A stretch of DNA of 64,000 nucleotides from Treponema_C sp050320395 (GTDB taxonomy: Bacteria > Spirochaetota > Spirochaetia > Treponematales > Treponemataceae): positions 1,364,001 to 1,428,000 of the forward strand of contig NZ_CP144459.1 in assembly GCF_050320395.1 (NCBI RefSeq), given 5' to 3'. The notes under the pieces are model-generated. The model saw only the letters and a list, made by a program, of their open reading frames with translations. It searched no databases and was not told the DNA's origin. Below are positions 9,322 to 18,272 of this stretch, piece after piece. The position numbers were made by a program, and so were the translations under genes. Each line of letters opens with the position of its first letter. Position 1 is the stretch's first letter.

Positions 9322-10800
9322 TCAACTAAAATCCGTTTTTTTTACGAATGTTTTCTTTCCTGTTTTAACGGAAGAATATGATGCAAAAACCAATTCCATA
9401 GTTCTTATTCCGTCAATCAGGTCGGCATTTTGTGATTTTTTTCTCCAGTTTTTTTGTTTTACATATTCATAAAAAATTAGTCCATGTTGATGTAATAAAC
9501 TGTTTGGATATAGTTTTTCTATTTTATTACCTGAAAAGATCTCAATACAGTTATTGTTATAAAGGTCCAGCCATATAACCCCTTTTTCTCCGACAATCTT
9601 AAAAGTCACATCTCCCCAGACAGGATCATCGGCTTTTCTTGACCATGAGCTGTCTATTTGAAAAATACTTCCGTCATCTAACGTACCATGTGATACGGAA
9701 ATATCTTCTGCTTCAATGTTTTGTAAAGAAGAACTTGCTACTGTCATAATATCTTTGAATTCTCTTCCTGTTAAAAATCTTATGGTATCTGCAACATGTA
9801 CGGTATGATCCATAATAGAACCGCCACCATTTTGTTTCGGATTTTTTACCCAGTCAGGTGTTTTTGGTGTATACATACAGCCATGGTTTGTTGCCATGAT
9901 TGCACGGATTTTTCCTATTTTATTTTTTGAGATTATTTTTTTTGCTTCTAAAACAGACGGGTGCAGTCTGACCGGGTAAGTCGTTATAAACATAATATGA
10001 TTTTTATTTACTGTTTCTGCAATGATCTTTAAATCTTTTTCTTCAGTTACAATCGGTTTATCACAAAAAATATCTTTACCATACTCGGCAGCCATTTTTA
10101 TAAGCTCTGTGTGTTCATTGTTTTTGGAAGTGATGAGAACCGCATCAATATCCGGATCGGATAAAACCTCTTTTAAATTATCGGAATGAGCGGCACCAAA
10201 AACACGGCACCAAGGACAAGCCTTTTTTTTATTTGTACTGTAAATTCGTTTTACTTGGATAAACTGTTGCATTTTTTGGAGGGCAGGTATGTGATTGCCC
10301 TCTGCGTGGGGATGGTCAAGACTTAAAATTGCTAAAACTGTTTTTTTATTAGGTCTCGGTAAGTCTTTTATGTCATTGATTTCTGGTTGATGTGTTAAGA
10401 ATTGAAGATGGTCTTTGTTTTTTCCTGCTATTGCAATATAACCGACACATTGTTGTAGGGGGCGATAAATATAAGATTCATTTTTTCCGATTATTTCATA
10501 ATTAAGAGAATTTGGATACCCGCAACAAATATTTTCAAAAAATATTCTCAAAACCGCATCTGCTTTGGTTTTTGCAATAAGAGAAATTGCATTTTTATTT
10601 TTTAAAATATTTATTTCTGAAAAATCGTATTTATCATTTAAACCGATTTGTTTTAATTCTTCATATATTGCTTTTTCCAAGTCGATATGAGACGGAATAT
10701 TTTTTTGAATATTTATACAACTTACCATTTTGGCACTTTTGTATATTTTGTTTTGAATTAAAGATTGAATGCCTTCCGACGTTAAAAATTTATTCTTCAT
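9322..10800 (-). CDS. Gfo/Idh/MocA-family oxidoreductase with N-terminal extension
   Basis: A 492-aa protein. Residues from about 150 form a Gfo/Idh/MocA dehydrogenase: a Rossmann start TVLAILSLDHPHAEG (the usual glycine-rich loop is replaced by an HPHAEG version), DIDAVLITSKNNEH, CDKPIV (the family's EKP motif, here DKP) and GGGSIMDHTVH with the catalytic-region His. Residues 1-150 are an extra domain I do not recognise. It is the last gene of an ABC sugar-transporter operon, 4 bases after the permease start-side neighbour, so it probably oxidises the imported sugar or cyclitol using NAD(P). Base composition is markedly AT-rich, as in its neighbours. Confidence 0.8.
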   Translation of the reverse strand: MKNKFLTSEGIQSLIQNKIYKSAKMVSCINIQKNIPSHIDLEKAIYEELKQIGLNDKYDFSEINILKNKNAISLIAKTKADAVLRIFFENICCGYPNSLNYEIIGKNESYIYRPLQQCVGYIAIAGKNKDHLQFLTHQPEINDIKDLPRPNKKTVLAILSLDHPHAEGNHIPALQKMQQFIQVKRIYSTNKKKACPWCRVFGAAHSDNLKEVLSDPDIDAVLITSKNNEHTELIKMAAEYGKDIFCDKPIVTEEKDLKIIAETVNKNHIMFITTYPVRLHPSVLEAKKIISKNKIGKIRAIMATNHGCMYTPKTPDWVKNPKQNGGGSIMDHTVHVADTIRFLTGREFKDIMTVASSSLQNIEAEDISVSHGTLDDGSIFQIDSSWSRKADDPVWGDVTFKIVGEKGVIWLDLYNNNCIEIFSGNKIEKLYPNSLLHQHGLIFYEYVKQKNWRKKSQNADLIDGIRTMELVFASYSSVKTGKKTFVKKTDFS

Positions 10801-10804
10801 ATTA

Positions 10805-11632
10805 TTATCCTTTCAATGCACCGCTGGTCATTCCTTGGATGAATTTCCGTGAAAATAAACTGAACATAATTATAAGGGGAATAACTATAAGATTAAGTGT
10901 CGCGTAAAGCATTCCCCATTGTGAAGAGAATTGCCCCATAAACCACGATAAGCCTACTTGTAAAGTTTGTAAAGAAGGCTTACGCATAAAAATCAAAGGA
11001 AGAAAAAAATCATTCCAAATATCGCGAAAAATAAATATCGATACAGCGGAAAGGCCGGGGACTGTTAGAGGTACTGCAATACTTCTAAATTTCATAAAAT
11101 TAGATGCTCCATCTATATCGGCCGATTCAAATAATTCATTCGGTATTTCCGTAAAATATCCTGTCAGTAGTAAGATAGCAAAGGGTGCACTTTTTGCAGT
11201 ATAGATTAAAACAAGTCCGAGTCTGGTATTATATAGCTCCCAATTTACAAACATTTTAAAAAGCGGTATAAACAAAATCGGCATGGGAATCATCATTCCG
11301 GCTGTAAAAAATAAAAAGATTATTCTATTGAACTTAAAATGAAATTTTGCCAATACATATGATGCCGTCATACAGGTAATAGCAATCATCGCTAAGGATG
11401 CGGAAGTTACTATAATGCTGTTTTTGTATCCCGTTATAAGATTCCCTCTTTTAATTGCATGTATATAATTTTTAAATTGGGGAGATTTCGGAAGGGCAAG
11501 CGGTTTTGTAATTACTTCTACATTTGTTTTTAGCGAAACCATTAATGAAATGACAAACGGAAAAATTACCAATAAAAAGAAAAAAATTAGGATTATATAT
11601 ATTAAAAAATATTTATGTTTGTATCGATTCAT
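10805..11632 (-). CDS. ABC sugar transporter permease, MalG/AraQ type
   Basis: A 275-aa permease with six hydrophobic segments and the cytoplasmic EAA loop ELFESADIDGASNFMKF, which docks on the ATPase. The Pro-rich PLTVPGL after it is typical of the MalG branch of carbohydrate-uptake family 1. It starts 1 base after the partner permease stop codon. No ATPase gene is in the cluster, so the pair must borrow a shared MsmK/UgpC-like ATPase encoded elsewhere (inference). Confidence 0.9.
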   Translation of the reverse strand: MNRYKHKYFLIYIILIFFFLLVIFPFVISLMVSLKTNVEVITKPLALPKSPQFKNYIHAIKRGNLITGYKNSIIVTSASLAMIAITCMTASYVLAKFHFKFNRIIFLFFTAGMMIPMPILFIPLFKMFVNWELYNTRLGLVLIYTAKSAPFAILLLTGYFTEIPNELFESADIDGASNFMKFRSIAVPLTVPGLSAVSIFIFRDIWNDFFLPLIFMRKPSLQTLQVGLSWFMGQFSSQWGMLYATLNLIVIPLIIMFSLFSRKFIQGMTSGALKG

Positions 11633-11633
11633 A

Positions 11634-12563
11634 TTACTTAATCCTTTTATTTAATTTATTATAAAAAAACATACCGGTTAGAGAAATAACCAACATTAGT
11701 ACAAACATACACAAGGAAATAACGGCTCCGATACCCGGAGAGCCGCCGCCGTGGTGTCCGCCGAACGTTATCCTGTAGAAAAATACTCCCAATACGTCAG
11801 TGGAATATGACGGACTGCCTAAATATCCTTGCATTGTATATACTAAATCAAAATAAATAAAAGAGCCTATAAACATTAAAATATTTGCGATAATTATTAC
11901 AGGTGATAACATTGGTATAACAATATTGAAAAATAGCATAGTTTTTGAGGCACCGTCTATATGCGCCGCATCTATAATATCACCGGATATATTATTCATA
12001 GCGACATAGTAAATTACCAGCGGAAAGCCAAGTAGTCTTGTGATTTCAATACATGCTATGACGGATAGAGCCGTTTGTTCGCGTCCTAACAGATTTGAGA
12101 ACACATCAGGCATTTTCAGTAGTTGTATTATTTTAGCATAGGGACCTAAAGACGGGTTAAAAAATAGGGACCATACATAGCCGAATGCAATAATAGGTAA
12201 TATTTGAGGAATAAAGAGGGTGTTCAGAAAAAATCGGTTACCCTTGATTTTTTCTATACTGAAGTTAAAGGAGAATATCAGGGCAAAGATATTAACTCCG
12301 ATTAAAGATATAAGCAAAAAATGTAAATTATTTTTTACTGCATTTATAAGCTGTGAAAAAAAAACTTCTTCTTTAAATAATAACCGAAAATTCTTAAAAC
12401 CGACAAATTGATCTAAAAAAGCATTTTTACTTTCATAAAATACAACTTTTAATCCCGAGATAAGAGGAAAAACAAAAAAAACGGTATATATAATAAATAT
12501 AGGAGCGATAAATAAAAGAATAAAGATTATATTTTTTGTTTTTGATTGTAATGACCGTACCAT
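11634..12563 (-). CDS. ABC sugar transporter permease, MalF/UgpA type
   Basis: A 309-aa permease with six membrane segments and an EAA loop (IIDAAHIDGASKTMLF). The frame extends upstream into the binding-protein gene to 12704, but ATG 12563 (MVRSLQSK) is the natural family start and lies clear of that gene. A strong hairpin separates it from the binding-protein gene. With the adjacent permease it forms the membrane channel for a sugar delivered by the 12640-13899 product. Confidence 0.9.
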   Translation of the reverse strand: MVRSLQSKTKNIIFILLFIAPIFIIYTVFFVFPLISGLKVVFYESKNAFLDQFVGFKNFRLLFKEEVFFSQLINAVKNNLHFLLISLIGVNIFALIFSFNFSIEKIKGNRFFLNTLFIPQILPIIAFGYVWSLFFNPSLGPYAKIIQLLKMPDVFSNLLGREQTALSVIACIEITRLLGFPLVIYYVAMNNISGDIIDAAHIDGASKTMLFFNIVIPMLSPVIIIANILMFIGSFIYFDLVYTMQGYLGSPSYSTDVLGVFFYRITFGGHHGGGSPGIGAVISLCMFVLMLVISLTGMFFYNKLNKRIK

Positions 12564-12592
12564 AGTCGATAATCCATAATTAATTTTAAAAT

Positions 12593-12625
12593 CCAAGGGA
12601 GAAAAAAATAAACATTCTCCCCTGG
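12593..12625 (-). terminator. Attenuator hairpin between the binding-protein and permease genes
   Basis: On the minus strand an 11-bp stem with one G-T wobble (CCAGGGGAGAA pairing with TTCTCCCTTGG) starts 15 bases after the binding-protein stop. Its loop is U-rich and no T-tract follows. Such hairpins commonly stabilise the upstream message or lower expression of the permeases relative to the binding protein. Confidence 0.6.
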
Positions 12626-12639
12626 ATTCGGCTATAATA

Positions 12640-13899
12640 TCAATACCAAACTGAAAGTCCGGCAGCAATTGCTTCTGCAACTTTTTGAGGGCTTTTTTTG
12701 TCATTCATAAGGTCCTGCAAGCCTACTTGAATTAAGTCGGTTGCAGTCGGGCTGGAATCGGAAAGCAAAATGGCCCAGTCGGAAACTATATTTTCACCGT
12801 TTTTTCCGGCTAATGCTGCATATTCCATCAATGTCGTATCACTGAATTTATCATTATCCCATGCGTTAAAGAATCCGAGCTGATCGTTTATTAATTTTCC
12901 TTTTTCAGGTGAAGTAATCCAATTGATAAATTTCAAAGCTGCTTCTTGTTTTTCGGGTGATGAAAACTTGGATATTGCAATACCGGTATCAGTAAATACT
13001 GTTACATAAGGTGTCATACCGGGATCAACAGGAGTAGCAAAAACACCGAGTTCTATGTTGGGATTTATTGATTTTAATGTTAATACTTCCCATGATCCGC
13101 AGCCGGGCCACATTGCTACTTGTTCGGTCGCCGTCATGTTTTGTGCATCCGAATAACCTAATCCCATAAAATCTTTCGGGAAAAATTTTTTTAGTGTGTA
13201 AAATCTCTCAAGAGCTTTTATAAAATCCTGATTTTTAAAGTCATAAGTATGATCCAATAACGACTTCAAAAATTTAGGACCGCCCAAATACGGTTTCATC
13301 ATTAAATCAAAGGCATAATGAATATGCCATGCATCTTTACCCTGAAACATTAATGGCGTAACACCGTTCGATTTTAATTTTTCGCAAGCAGCTATAAACT
13401 CTTCCCATGTCTTAGGAACCTTTATACCGTTTTCTCTGAATATTTTTTTATTATACAGTATACCGGTATATTGGCATGCAACAGGTATGGCAAATATGGT
13501 ACCGGAATCGGTCGAAAAATTGTATTTATGATGTTCGGGCATTTTATCTATATTTTTTATTGACTTGGATAAATCAATAAAATATTTTCTGTTAAACATA
13601 CTGTTGTTCCAAACCCGATTTTGCCATATATTTACCATATCGTCTAAAACACCGCCTTCGGCATCAATTTCTACACTGCTGAAATATCGATCTGTCGGTC
13701 TGGGAGTACTTTGGATTGATATTCCTTGTACATCTTTTTCAAATTCTTTGTAGATCGCATTCCATGCATTTAAATCTTCCGGCCGCCAATTTGTATGGCT
13801 TAGGCTGATACTGTTGCTTTTTTCAGTCTGTCCTTTTGCGCAAAGTAAAGCAAAACCGAAAAGTAAAAAAAATGATAAGATAATCAAACGTCTTTTCAT
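12640..13899 (-). CDS. Extracellular solute-binding protein, family 1 (sugar ABC transporter)
   Basis: A 419-aa secreted protein with a 20-residue hydrophobic signal (LIILSFFLLFGFALL) ending in CAKGQTEK. The Cys may be lipidated, but ALLC is a poor lipobox, so signal peptidase I cleavage is also possible. The body has the family 1 pattern: GILYNKKIFRENGIKVPKTW and a C-terminal KFINWITSPEKGKL. It is first in the operon with its two permeases and an oxidoreductase, divergent from a ROK repressor. Its Shine-Dalgarno is strong (AAGGGGGTCATT then ATG). The ligand is unknown; a sugar or oligosaccharide is likely. Confidence 0.9.
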   Translation of the reverse strand: MKRRLIILSFFLLFGFALLCAKGQTEKSNSISLSHTNWRPEDLNAWNAIYKEFEKDVQGISIQSTPRPTDRYFSSVEIDAEGGVLDDMVNIWQNRVWNNSMFNRKYFIDLSKSIKNIDKMPEHHKYNFSTDSGTIFAIPVACQYTGILYNKKIFRENGIKVPKTWEEFIAACEKLKSNGVTPLMFQGKDAWHIHYAFDLMMKPYLGGPKFLKSLLDHTYDFKNQDFIKALERFYTLKKFFPKDFMGLGYSDAQNMTATEQVAMWPGCGSWEVLTLKSINPNIELGVFATPVDPGMTPYVTVFTDTGIAISKFSSPEKQEAALKFINWITSPEKGKLINDQLGFFNAWDNDKFSDTTLMEYAALAGKNGENIVSDWAILLSDSSPTATDLIQVGLQDLMNDKKSPQKVAEAIAAGLSVWY

Positions 13900-13928
13900 A
13901 ATGACCCCCTTTTGTGTTTGTTAGTAAT

Positions 13929-13957
13929 ACTCTATATCAACAATATTGATTTGTCAA
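13929..13957 (-). promoter_or_regulatory. Sigma-70 promoter of the sugar ABC operon with internal inverted repeat
   Basis: -35 TTGACA (minus strand, 13952-13957) and -10 TAGAGT (13929-13934) are 17 bp apart. The spacer holds ATCAA-5 nt-TTGAT (13936-13950), placed where a repressor would block RNA polymerase. The predicted leader is about 22 nt. Confidence 0.65.
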
Positions 13958-14040
13958 GTTTTATTTTAATATATACATTATATATTGACTTATATTATTT
14001 AATAGTTTATTATTATATTTATATCCCTTGTTTTTACAAT

Positions 14041-14065
14041 TTATAATTTATTTTATAAATTATAA
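14041..14065. promoter_or_regulatory. Perfect 25-bp palindromic candidate operator
   Basis: Arms TTATAATTTAT and ATAAATTATAA (11 bp, perfect) flank TTT in the 288-bp region between the divergent ROK and transporter genes. AT-rich dyads of this size are typical ROK/NagC-type operators. The base composition makes a chance AT palindrome possible. Confidence 0.45.
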
Positions 14066-14187
14066 TGACTGTTTTTATACGGAAGTTATAGGAGTATTGA
14101 TGTTTGCTTTTTGTCTTTAAAATAAACATGGTTGAATAATAACCTTGGATTACGTTATTTTTATATTTATGTAATACGGAGAGAGTA

Positions 14188-15378
14188 ATGACGTACAATT
14201 ACTGCACTAAAATACACCTTTTGATAAAGACAATTTTAAGATATAAAAAAATTACGAGAGATCAACTTGTGAAAGAGTTGGGAATAAAAAAATCAGCCCT
14301 TGTCGGTTATTTAAATTACCTCTTTGAGTGCTCATTGATTTTAGAAACAGGAATTCAATCTTCATCCGGCGGCGGACGTAAACCTGTTTTTATTGAATTG
14401 AATCCTGCATACGGAAATGTAATTTCTATCGCGATTGAAAAAAACAGACTGATAAGCGGTTTGATCGATCTCCAAGGAAATGTATCTTCTCTTTTGACGG
14501 AAGAGCTTCCGGAAATTATTGAAAAAGAAACTCTTTTAGAAAATATGGTAAATATAATAAAAAGATATTCCGAGGCAAAAGAACGTACAGCTATTTTGGG
14601 AGTTACAATTGCAATCGGTGGAAGTGTTGATAGCGCTAGCGGTATGTCACTGGAAAATCTATATATACAAAATTGGAGTAATATTCCGCTGGCGGAAATT
14701 ATTTCACAAAAGACAGGTTATAAGGTAAAAATTATTAAAGATATTGAAGCTCTTGCATTTGGAGAATTCTTTTTTGGAAACGGTATAGGTTTAAAACATA
14801 TTATTGCTATTAATTTAGGCCATGATGTCGGTATGGGAATTATTGCAAACGGTGAATTGTATACCGGAGCTTCAAGCTGTGCCGGAGAACTCGGACATAT
14901 TATTGTTGATCCGAATGGCCCCCTTTGTTATTGCGGTCGAAACGGCTGTTTGGAAAAAATGGTATCGGTAGAAACGCTTATTGAAAAATGCAGGGACGGT
15001 CTGATGCATGGAGTTCACAGTCGTGTTTTAAAATATACCCGGGAAAATATTAATAATCTTTCCATTGAATCCGTTATTGAGGCGGTAAATGATAATGATG
15101 TATTTACTCGAAAACTGATAAGAGACATAGGGATATATGTCGGAAAAAAATTGTCAGAAATTATCAATTTGTTTAATCCCGAAATAATTTGTTTGAGAGG
15201 TTCTTTGATAAATAATAATAAATTTCTCTATTCACAAATAAAAGATTATATTTTTTCGCATAGCCGATTTTATAACCTACAGAATTTACAAATCACTTAT
15301 CCGTGTTATGAGGAATATATGGCTTTAAAAGGTGCTGCCGCTTTGATTTTTTTATTACTTCCTTTAGATTTTTCGTAA
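14188..15378 (+). CDS. ROK-family transcriptional regulator (NagC/XylR type)
   Basis: A 396-aa protein. Residues 10-60 form a winged helix-turn-helix (ITRDQLVKELGIKKSALVGYL). The rest is a ROK sugar-kinase-like domain with the zinc motif CYCGRNGCLE after GELGHI. ROK repressors with the N-terminal DNA-binding domain sense sugars or sugar phosphates. It is divergent from the ABC sugar operon and is the obvious candidate regulator of it. The start ATG 14188 follows GGAGAGAG. It is AT-rich like the operon. A weak AAATC/GATTT hairpin just after the stop may terminate it. Confidence 0.9.
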   Translation: MTYNYCTKIHLLIKTILRYKKITRDQLVKELGIKKSALVGYLNYLFECSLILETGIQSSSGGGRKPVFIELNPAYGNVISIAIEKNRLISGLIDLQGNVSSLLTEELPEIIEKETLLENMVNIIKRYSEAKERTAILGVTIAIGGSVDSASGMSLENLYIQNWSNIPLAEIISQKTGYKVKIIKDIEALAFGEFFFGNGIGLKHIIAINLGHDVGMGIIANGELYTGASSCAGELGHIIVDPNGPLCYCGRNGCLEKMVSVETLIEKCRDGLMHGVHSRVLKYTRENINNLSIESVIEAVNDNDVFTRKLIRDIGIYVGKKLSEIINLFNPEIICLRGSLINNNKFLYSQIKDYIFSHSRFYNLQNLQITYPCYEEYMALKGAAALIFLLLPLDFS

Positions 15379-15433
15379 AATCGATTTTTTATTTTGATTT
15401 ACCGCCTGTCTTCCACTAAAGCGATATTTGCGG

Positions 15434-15439
15434 TATAAT
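15434..15439 (+). promoter_or_regulatory. -10 box of the trpS promoter
   Basis: A perfect TATAAT lies 33 bases before the trpS ATG. The region 17 bp upstream (TTCCAC) is a poor -35 match. Confidence 0.4.
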
Positions 15440-15472
15440 AAAACGATATTACATACTACGAAGTGAGGACTT

Positions 15473-16534
15473 ATGGCGGATACATATACGGCCGCGCTTG
15501 AACGCAGTAATCGGCTTGAACAGGATATATTGACAAATCCGAAAAAATATCGGGTATTGACGGGAGACCGTCCCACCGGAAGGCTCCATATCGGACACTA
15601 TTTCGGTTCTTTGCAAAATAGGGTTCGTCTTGCCGGTTTGGGAATTCCGGTTTATATCGTAATTGCCGATTATCAGGTTTTAACCGACCACGACGCTTTT
15701 GCCGAAATATCGCAAAATACAAAGCAGCTTGCAATCGATTATCTTGCGGCGGGCATCAAGCCGTCCGAAGACGTTTTTATTTTTCCGCACAGTTATATTC
15801 CCGAAGCGAATCAGCTTATGCTGCCGTTTTTAACCCTCGTGACGAATGCCGAGTTAAGCCGCAATCCCACGGTAAAAGAAGAAATCAACTCGGCCGGTTT
15901 AAAAAGCGTCAATGCGGGAATGTATACCTATCCGGTGCATCAGGCTTGCGATATTTTATTTTGCAAGGCAAACCTCGTGCCTGTCGGCAAAGACCAGCTT
16001 CCGCACTTGGAAATGACGCGGACAATCGCGCGCCGTTTTAACGAAAAGTTTTGTGCCGATGAACCGGTGTTCCCGGAGCCGGAAGCTTTGTTGAGTAAAA
16101 CGCCTTCGATTCTCGGCTTGGACGGAAGTCAAAAGATGAGCAAAAGCCGCGGAAATGCGATTATGCTTTCGGCGACTGAAGACGAAACGGCCGCCCTTAT
16201 TAAAAAGGCGAAAACCGATTCGGAGCGGCATATTACTTACGAGCCTGAAAAACGCCCCGAAGTTGCAAACCTTTTGATGCTCATTTCCCTTTGTACGGGA
16301 GAAGAACCGCAGACTATTGCCGAAAAAATAGGCGAGGGCGGCGGCGGAAAGTTAAAAGCCGTTTTAACCGAAGCTTTAAACGAAACACTGCGTCCTCTTC
16401 GCGCCGAACGAAAAAAACTTGAAGCCGATGAAGCTTATATCCGTCAAGTGCTTACCGACGGCGCGCAAAAAGCTCAAAAAATTGCCGCCTGTACTTTGGA
16501 AGAAGTGCGTGCGGTTATGAATATGAAAATATAA
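15473..16534 (+). CDS. trpS: Tryptophanyl-tRNA synthetase
   Basis: A 353-aa class I aminoacyl-tRNA synthetase. The HIGH motif is in GRLHIGHYFGS (about residue 40) and the KMSKS motif in SQKMSKSRGN (about residue 221). It charges tRNA-Trp. It has roughly 30 residues before the first strand, slightly longer than the B. subtilis form. Shine-Dalgarno GAGGAC precedes the ATG. It begins a run trpS-dut-lptF-lptG, with a hairpin between trpS and dut. Confidence 0.95.
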   Translation: MADTYTAALERSNRLEQDILTNPKKYRVLTGDRPTGRLHIGHYFGSLQNRVRLAGLGIPVYIVIADYQVLTDHDAFAEISQNTKQLAIDYLAAGIKPSEDVFIFPHSYIPEANQLMLPFLTLVTNAELSRNPTVKEEINSAGLKSVNAGMYTYPVHQACDILFCKANLVPVGKDQLPHLEMTRTIARRFNEKFCADEPVFPEPEALLSKTPSILGLDGSQKMSKSRGNAIMLSATEDETAALIKKAKTDSERHITYEPEKRPEVANLLMLISLCTGEEPQTIAEKIGEGGGGKLKAVLTEALNETLRPLRAERKKLEADEAYIRQVLTDGAQKAQKIAACTLEEVRAVMNMKI

Positions 16535-16536
16535 AT

Positions 16537-16566
16537 ATATCGGTTGCCCCGGCGGGTTACCGATAT
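16537..16566 (+). other. Nested hairpin between trpS and dut
   Basis: Arms ATATCGGT/ACCGATAT (8 bp) enclose an inner CCC/GGG stem with a CGGC loop. No T-run follows, so it is more likely an RNA processing or stability element than a terminator. Its 3' edge is about 15 bases before the dut start. Confidence 0.4.
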
Positions 16567-16581
16567 GCGGAGTGCGGGTGT

Positions 16582-17052
16582 ATGAGCAATACCGAAGAAA
16601 ACAAAAAAAAATCAAGTGCCGTTTGTGTAAAATGTCTTGCTCCCGAGGGGGCGGTTCTTCCTTCGTATGAAAGCGCGGGCGCAGCCGGTGCCGATATAAG
16701 GGCCTTCCTCGGCGAACCCCTTTGTATAAAAAGCGGCTGTTATGCCGCGGTTCCTACCGGTCTTTGTTTTGAAATCCCCGAAGGATATGAAATACAGGTA
16801 AGGCCTCGTTCGGGACTTGCGGCAAAAAAAGGCGTTACGGTTTTAAATGCGCCGGGAACGATAGATTCGGATTACCGCGGCGAAGTGAAAGTTATTTTAA
16901 TCAACCACGGAAAAGAAGATTTTACCGTGTCAAACGGCGACAGAATCGCGCAGTTGGTTCTTTCTCCCGTATTACGCGGCGAATTCGCTGCGGTGCGGGA
17001 ACTTTCTTCTACACGGCGGGGAGCCGGAGGTTTCGGAAGTACGGGGGTATGA
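16582..17052 (+). CDS. dut: dUTP diphosphatase
   Basis: A 156-aa trimeric-type dUTPase with all five motifs in order: AGADIRAF, RPRSGLA, GTIDSDYRGE, DRIAQLVL and the C-terminal RGAGGFGSTG arm that closes over the substrate. It hydrolyses dUTP to dUMP, keeping uracil out of DNA. About 13 extra residues precede the usual start. It overlaps lptF by 4 bases (ATGA). Confidence 0.95.
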   Translation: MSNTEENKKKSSAVCVKCLAPEGAVLPSYESAGAAGADIRAFLGEPLCIKSGCYAAVPTGLCFEIPEGYEIQVRPRSGLAAKKGVTVLNAPGTIDSDYRGEVKVILINHGKEDFTVSNGDRIAQLVLSPVLRGEFAAVRELSSTRRGAGGFGSTGV

Positions 17053-18272
17053 AAGATTCTTTGTTAAAACCGTCTTTTTTATTTGATGTCATGGCGGTGC
17101 GTAAAAGAATACGATACTTTTTTTCGCTTTGTGCCGCCCTTTTTTTACCGCGGCGCAGTATGAAGGCCGTGCTGCTGCGTTATATTTTTCGTGAACTTAT
17201 CGGTTATTTTATCGTCGCTTTTTTATTTTTCTTTTTGATTTTTTTTGTCAATCACATTCTTTTAAATGCGGCGGACATACTGGAAAAGCGGGTGCCGCTT
17301 ACCAAAGTTGCGCTCTTTATTTTTTACGCTCTTCCCTTTATCATAGCCCAATCCGCTCCCTTTGCAACCCTGGTCGGATTTTTAATGTGCATAGGACGAA
17401 TGGTAACGGATAAAGAGTTTCTTGTTATGAGATCCTGCGGGCGTTCTCCCTACTTTTTTTTAATTCCGGTTGCCGTTACCGGATTGATTATTTCAATCTT
17501 TTCTTTTATGGTCAATGATTATCTTATTCCCTTGGGAACGATTTCATACAACAAACTATACTTGTCCATTCTTGTATCGAATCCCGCAGTCGCCTTGGAG
17601 CCCTATTCGATAAAGCGTACGCAAAATTCGACCCTCGTTATCGGAGATGTTTCCGGACGTCATGTATCCGATTTATTGCTTTTCGATACGGATTCTTCAG
17701 GAAATCAGCGTGCTGTTATTTCTTCGGGGGCCGATATTGTACCGCATAAGGATGACGCGGTTATTATGCAATTGGATATGAAAAATACGCTTGCATTTTT
17801 TTTTAATAACGATAACCGTGATTCCTTTGATTATCTTGTCTCGGACCATACCGTTTTAAATATATTTTCTTCGTCGTTTTTACCGAGTTTCGGTGCCGTC
17901 AATCCTCAGGAAATGACTTCTCACGATTTAAAACTGAAATTAAAAGAAATGGATACCGGCGAAAGCGGTGTAAATCCGGCTGTACGTAATTCATACAGAA
18001 TCGAATATTACCGTAAATTTTCGCTTCCGTTCGGGTCTTTGTTTTTTGCTCTCTTAGCCTTTCCCCTGGCGGCTTTGTTTGCCCGGCGTAACGGACAAAC
18101 AGTCGGCCTTATTATCGGTGTAATTATAGCCGTTTTTTATTGGGCATTGATGATCTTAGGTCAGCAGTTCGGTTTCAGAAACGGATTAAACGGTTTTTGG
18201 GCAATGTGGATTCCGAATTTTTTGGTTGCTTTTTTTTCCCTTGTTTTTTTTATAAGACTGATGCGCCAATGA
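17049..18272 (+). CDS. lptF: LptF/LptG-family permease (first of pair)
   Basis: A 407-aa YjgP/YjgQ-family protein with membrane helices near residues 50-75, 90-125 and 130-155, a central periplasmic jellyroll region, and three helices at the C-terminus. In Gram-negatives LptF and LptG form the transmembrane part of the ABC exporter that extracts lipopolysaccharide. Treponemes lack classical LPS, so the cargo is probably another outer-membrane lipid or glycolipid (inference). An N-terminal extension of ~35 residues precedes the usual start (MKAVLLRYIFREL), which would begin at 17161. It overlaps both neighbours. Confidence 0.85.
   Translation: MKDSLLKPSFLFDVMAVRKRIRYFFSLCAALFLPRRSMKAVLLRYIFRELIGYFIVAFLFFFLIFFVNHILLNAADILEKRVPLTKVALFIFYALPFIIAQSAPFATLVGFLMCIGRMVTDKEFLVMRSCGRSPYFFLIPVAVTGLIISIFSFMVNDYLIPLGTISYNKLYLSILVSNPAVALEPYSIKRTQNSTLVIGDVSGRHVSDLLLFDTDSSGNQRAVISSGADIVPHKDDAVIMQLDMKNTLAFFFNNDNRDSFDYLVSDHTVLNIFSSSFLPSFGAVNPQEMTSHDLKLKLKEMDTGESGVNPAVRNSYRIEYYRKFSLPFGSLFFALLAFPLAALFARRNGQTVGLIIGVIIAVFYWALMILGQQFGFRNGLNGFWAMWIPNFLVAFFSLVFFIRLMRQ

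Noticed and set aside
12564..12704. N-terminal extension of the MalF-type permease
   Set aside because: It overlaps the binding-protein coding region and crosses the intergenic hairpin.
17790..17805. T9 run in lptF as a phase-variation site
   Set aside because: Housekeeping context and runs of this length recur in this AT-biased codon usage (AAA, TTT), so it is not informative alone.
18140..18268. N-terminal extension of lptG
   Set aside because: Wholly inside lptF in another frame; ATG 18269 gives the standard ATGA overlap and family start.
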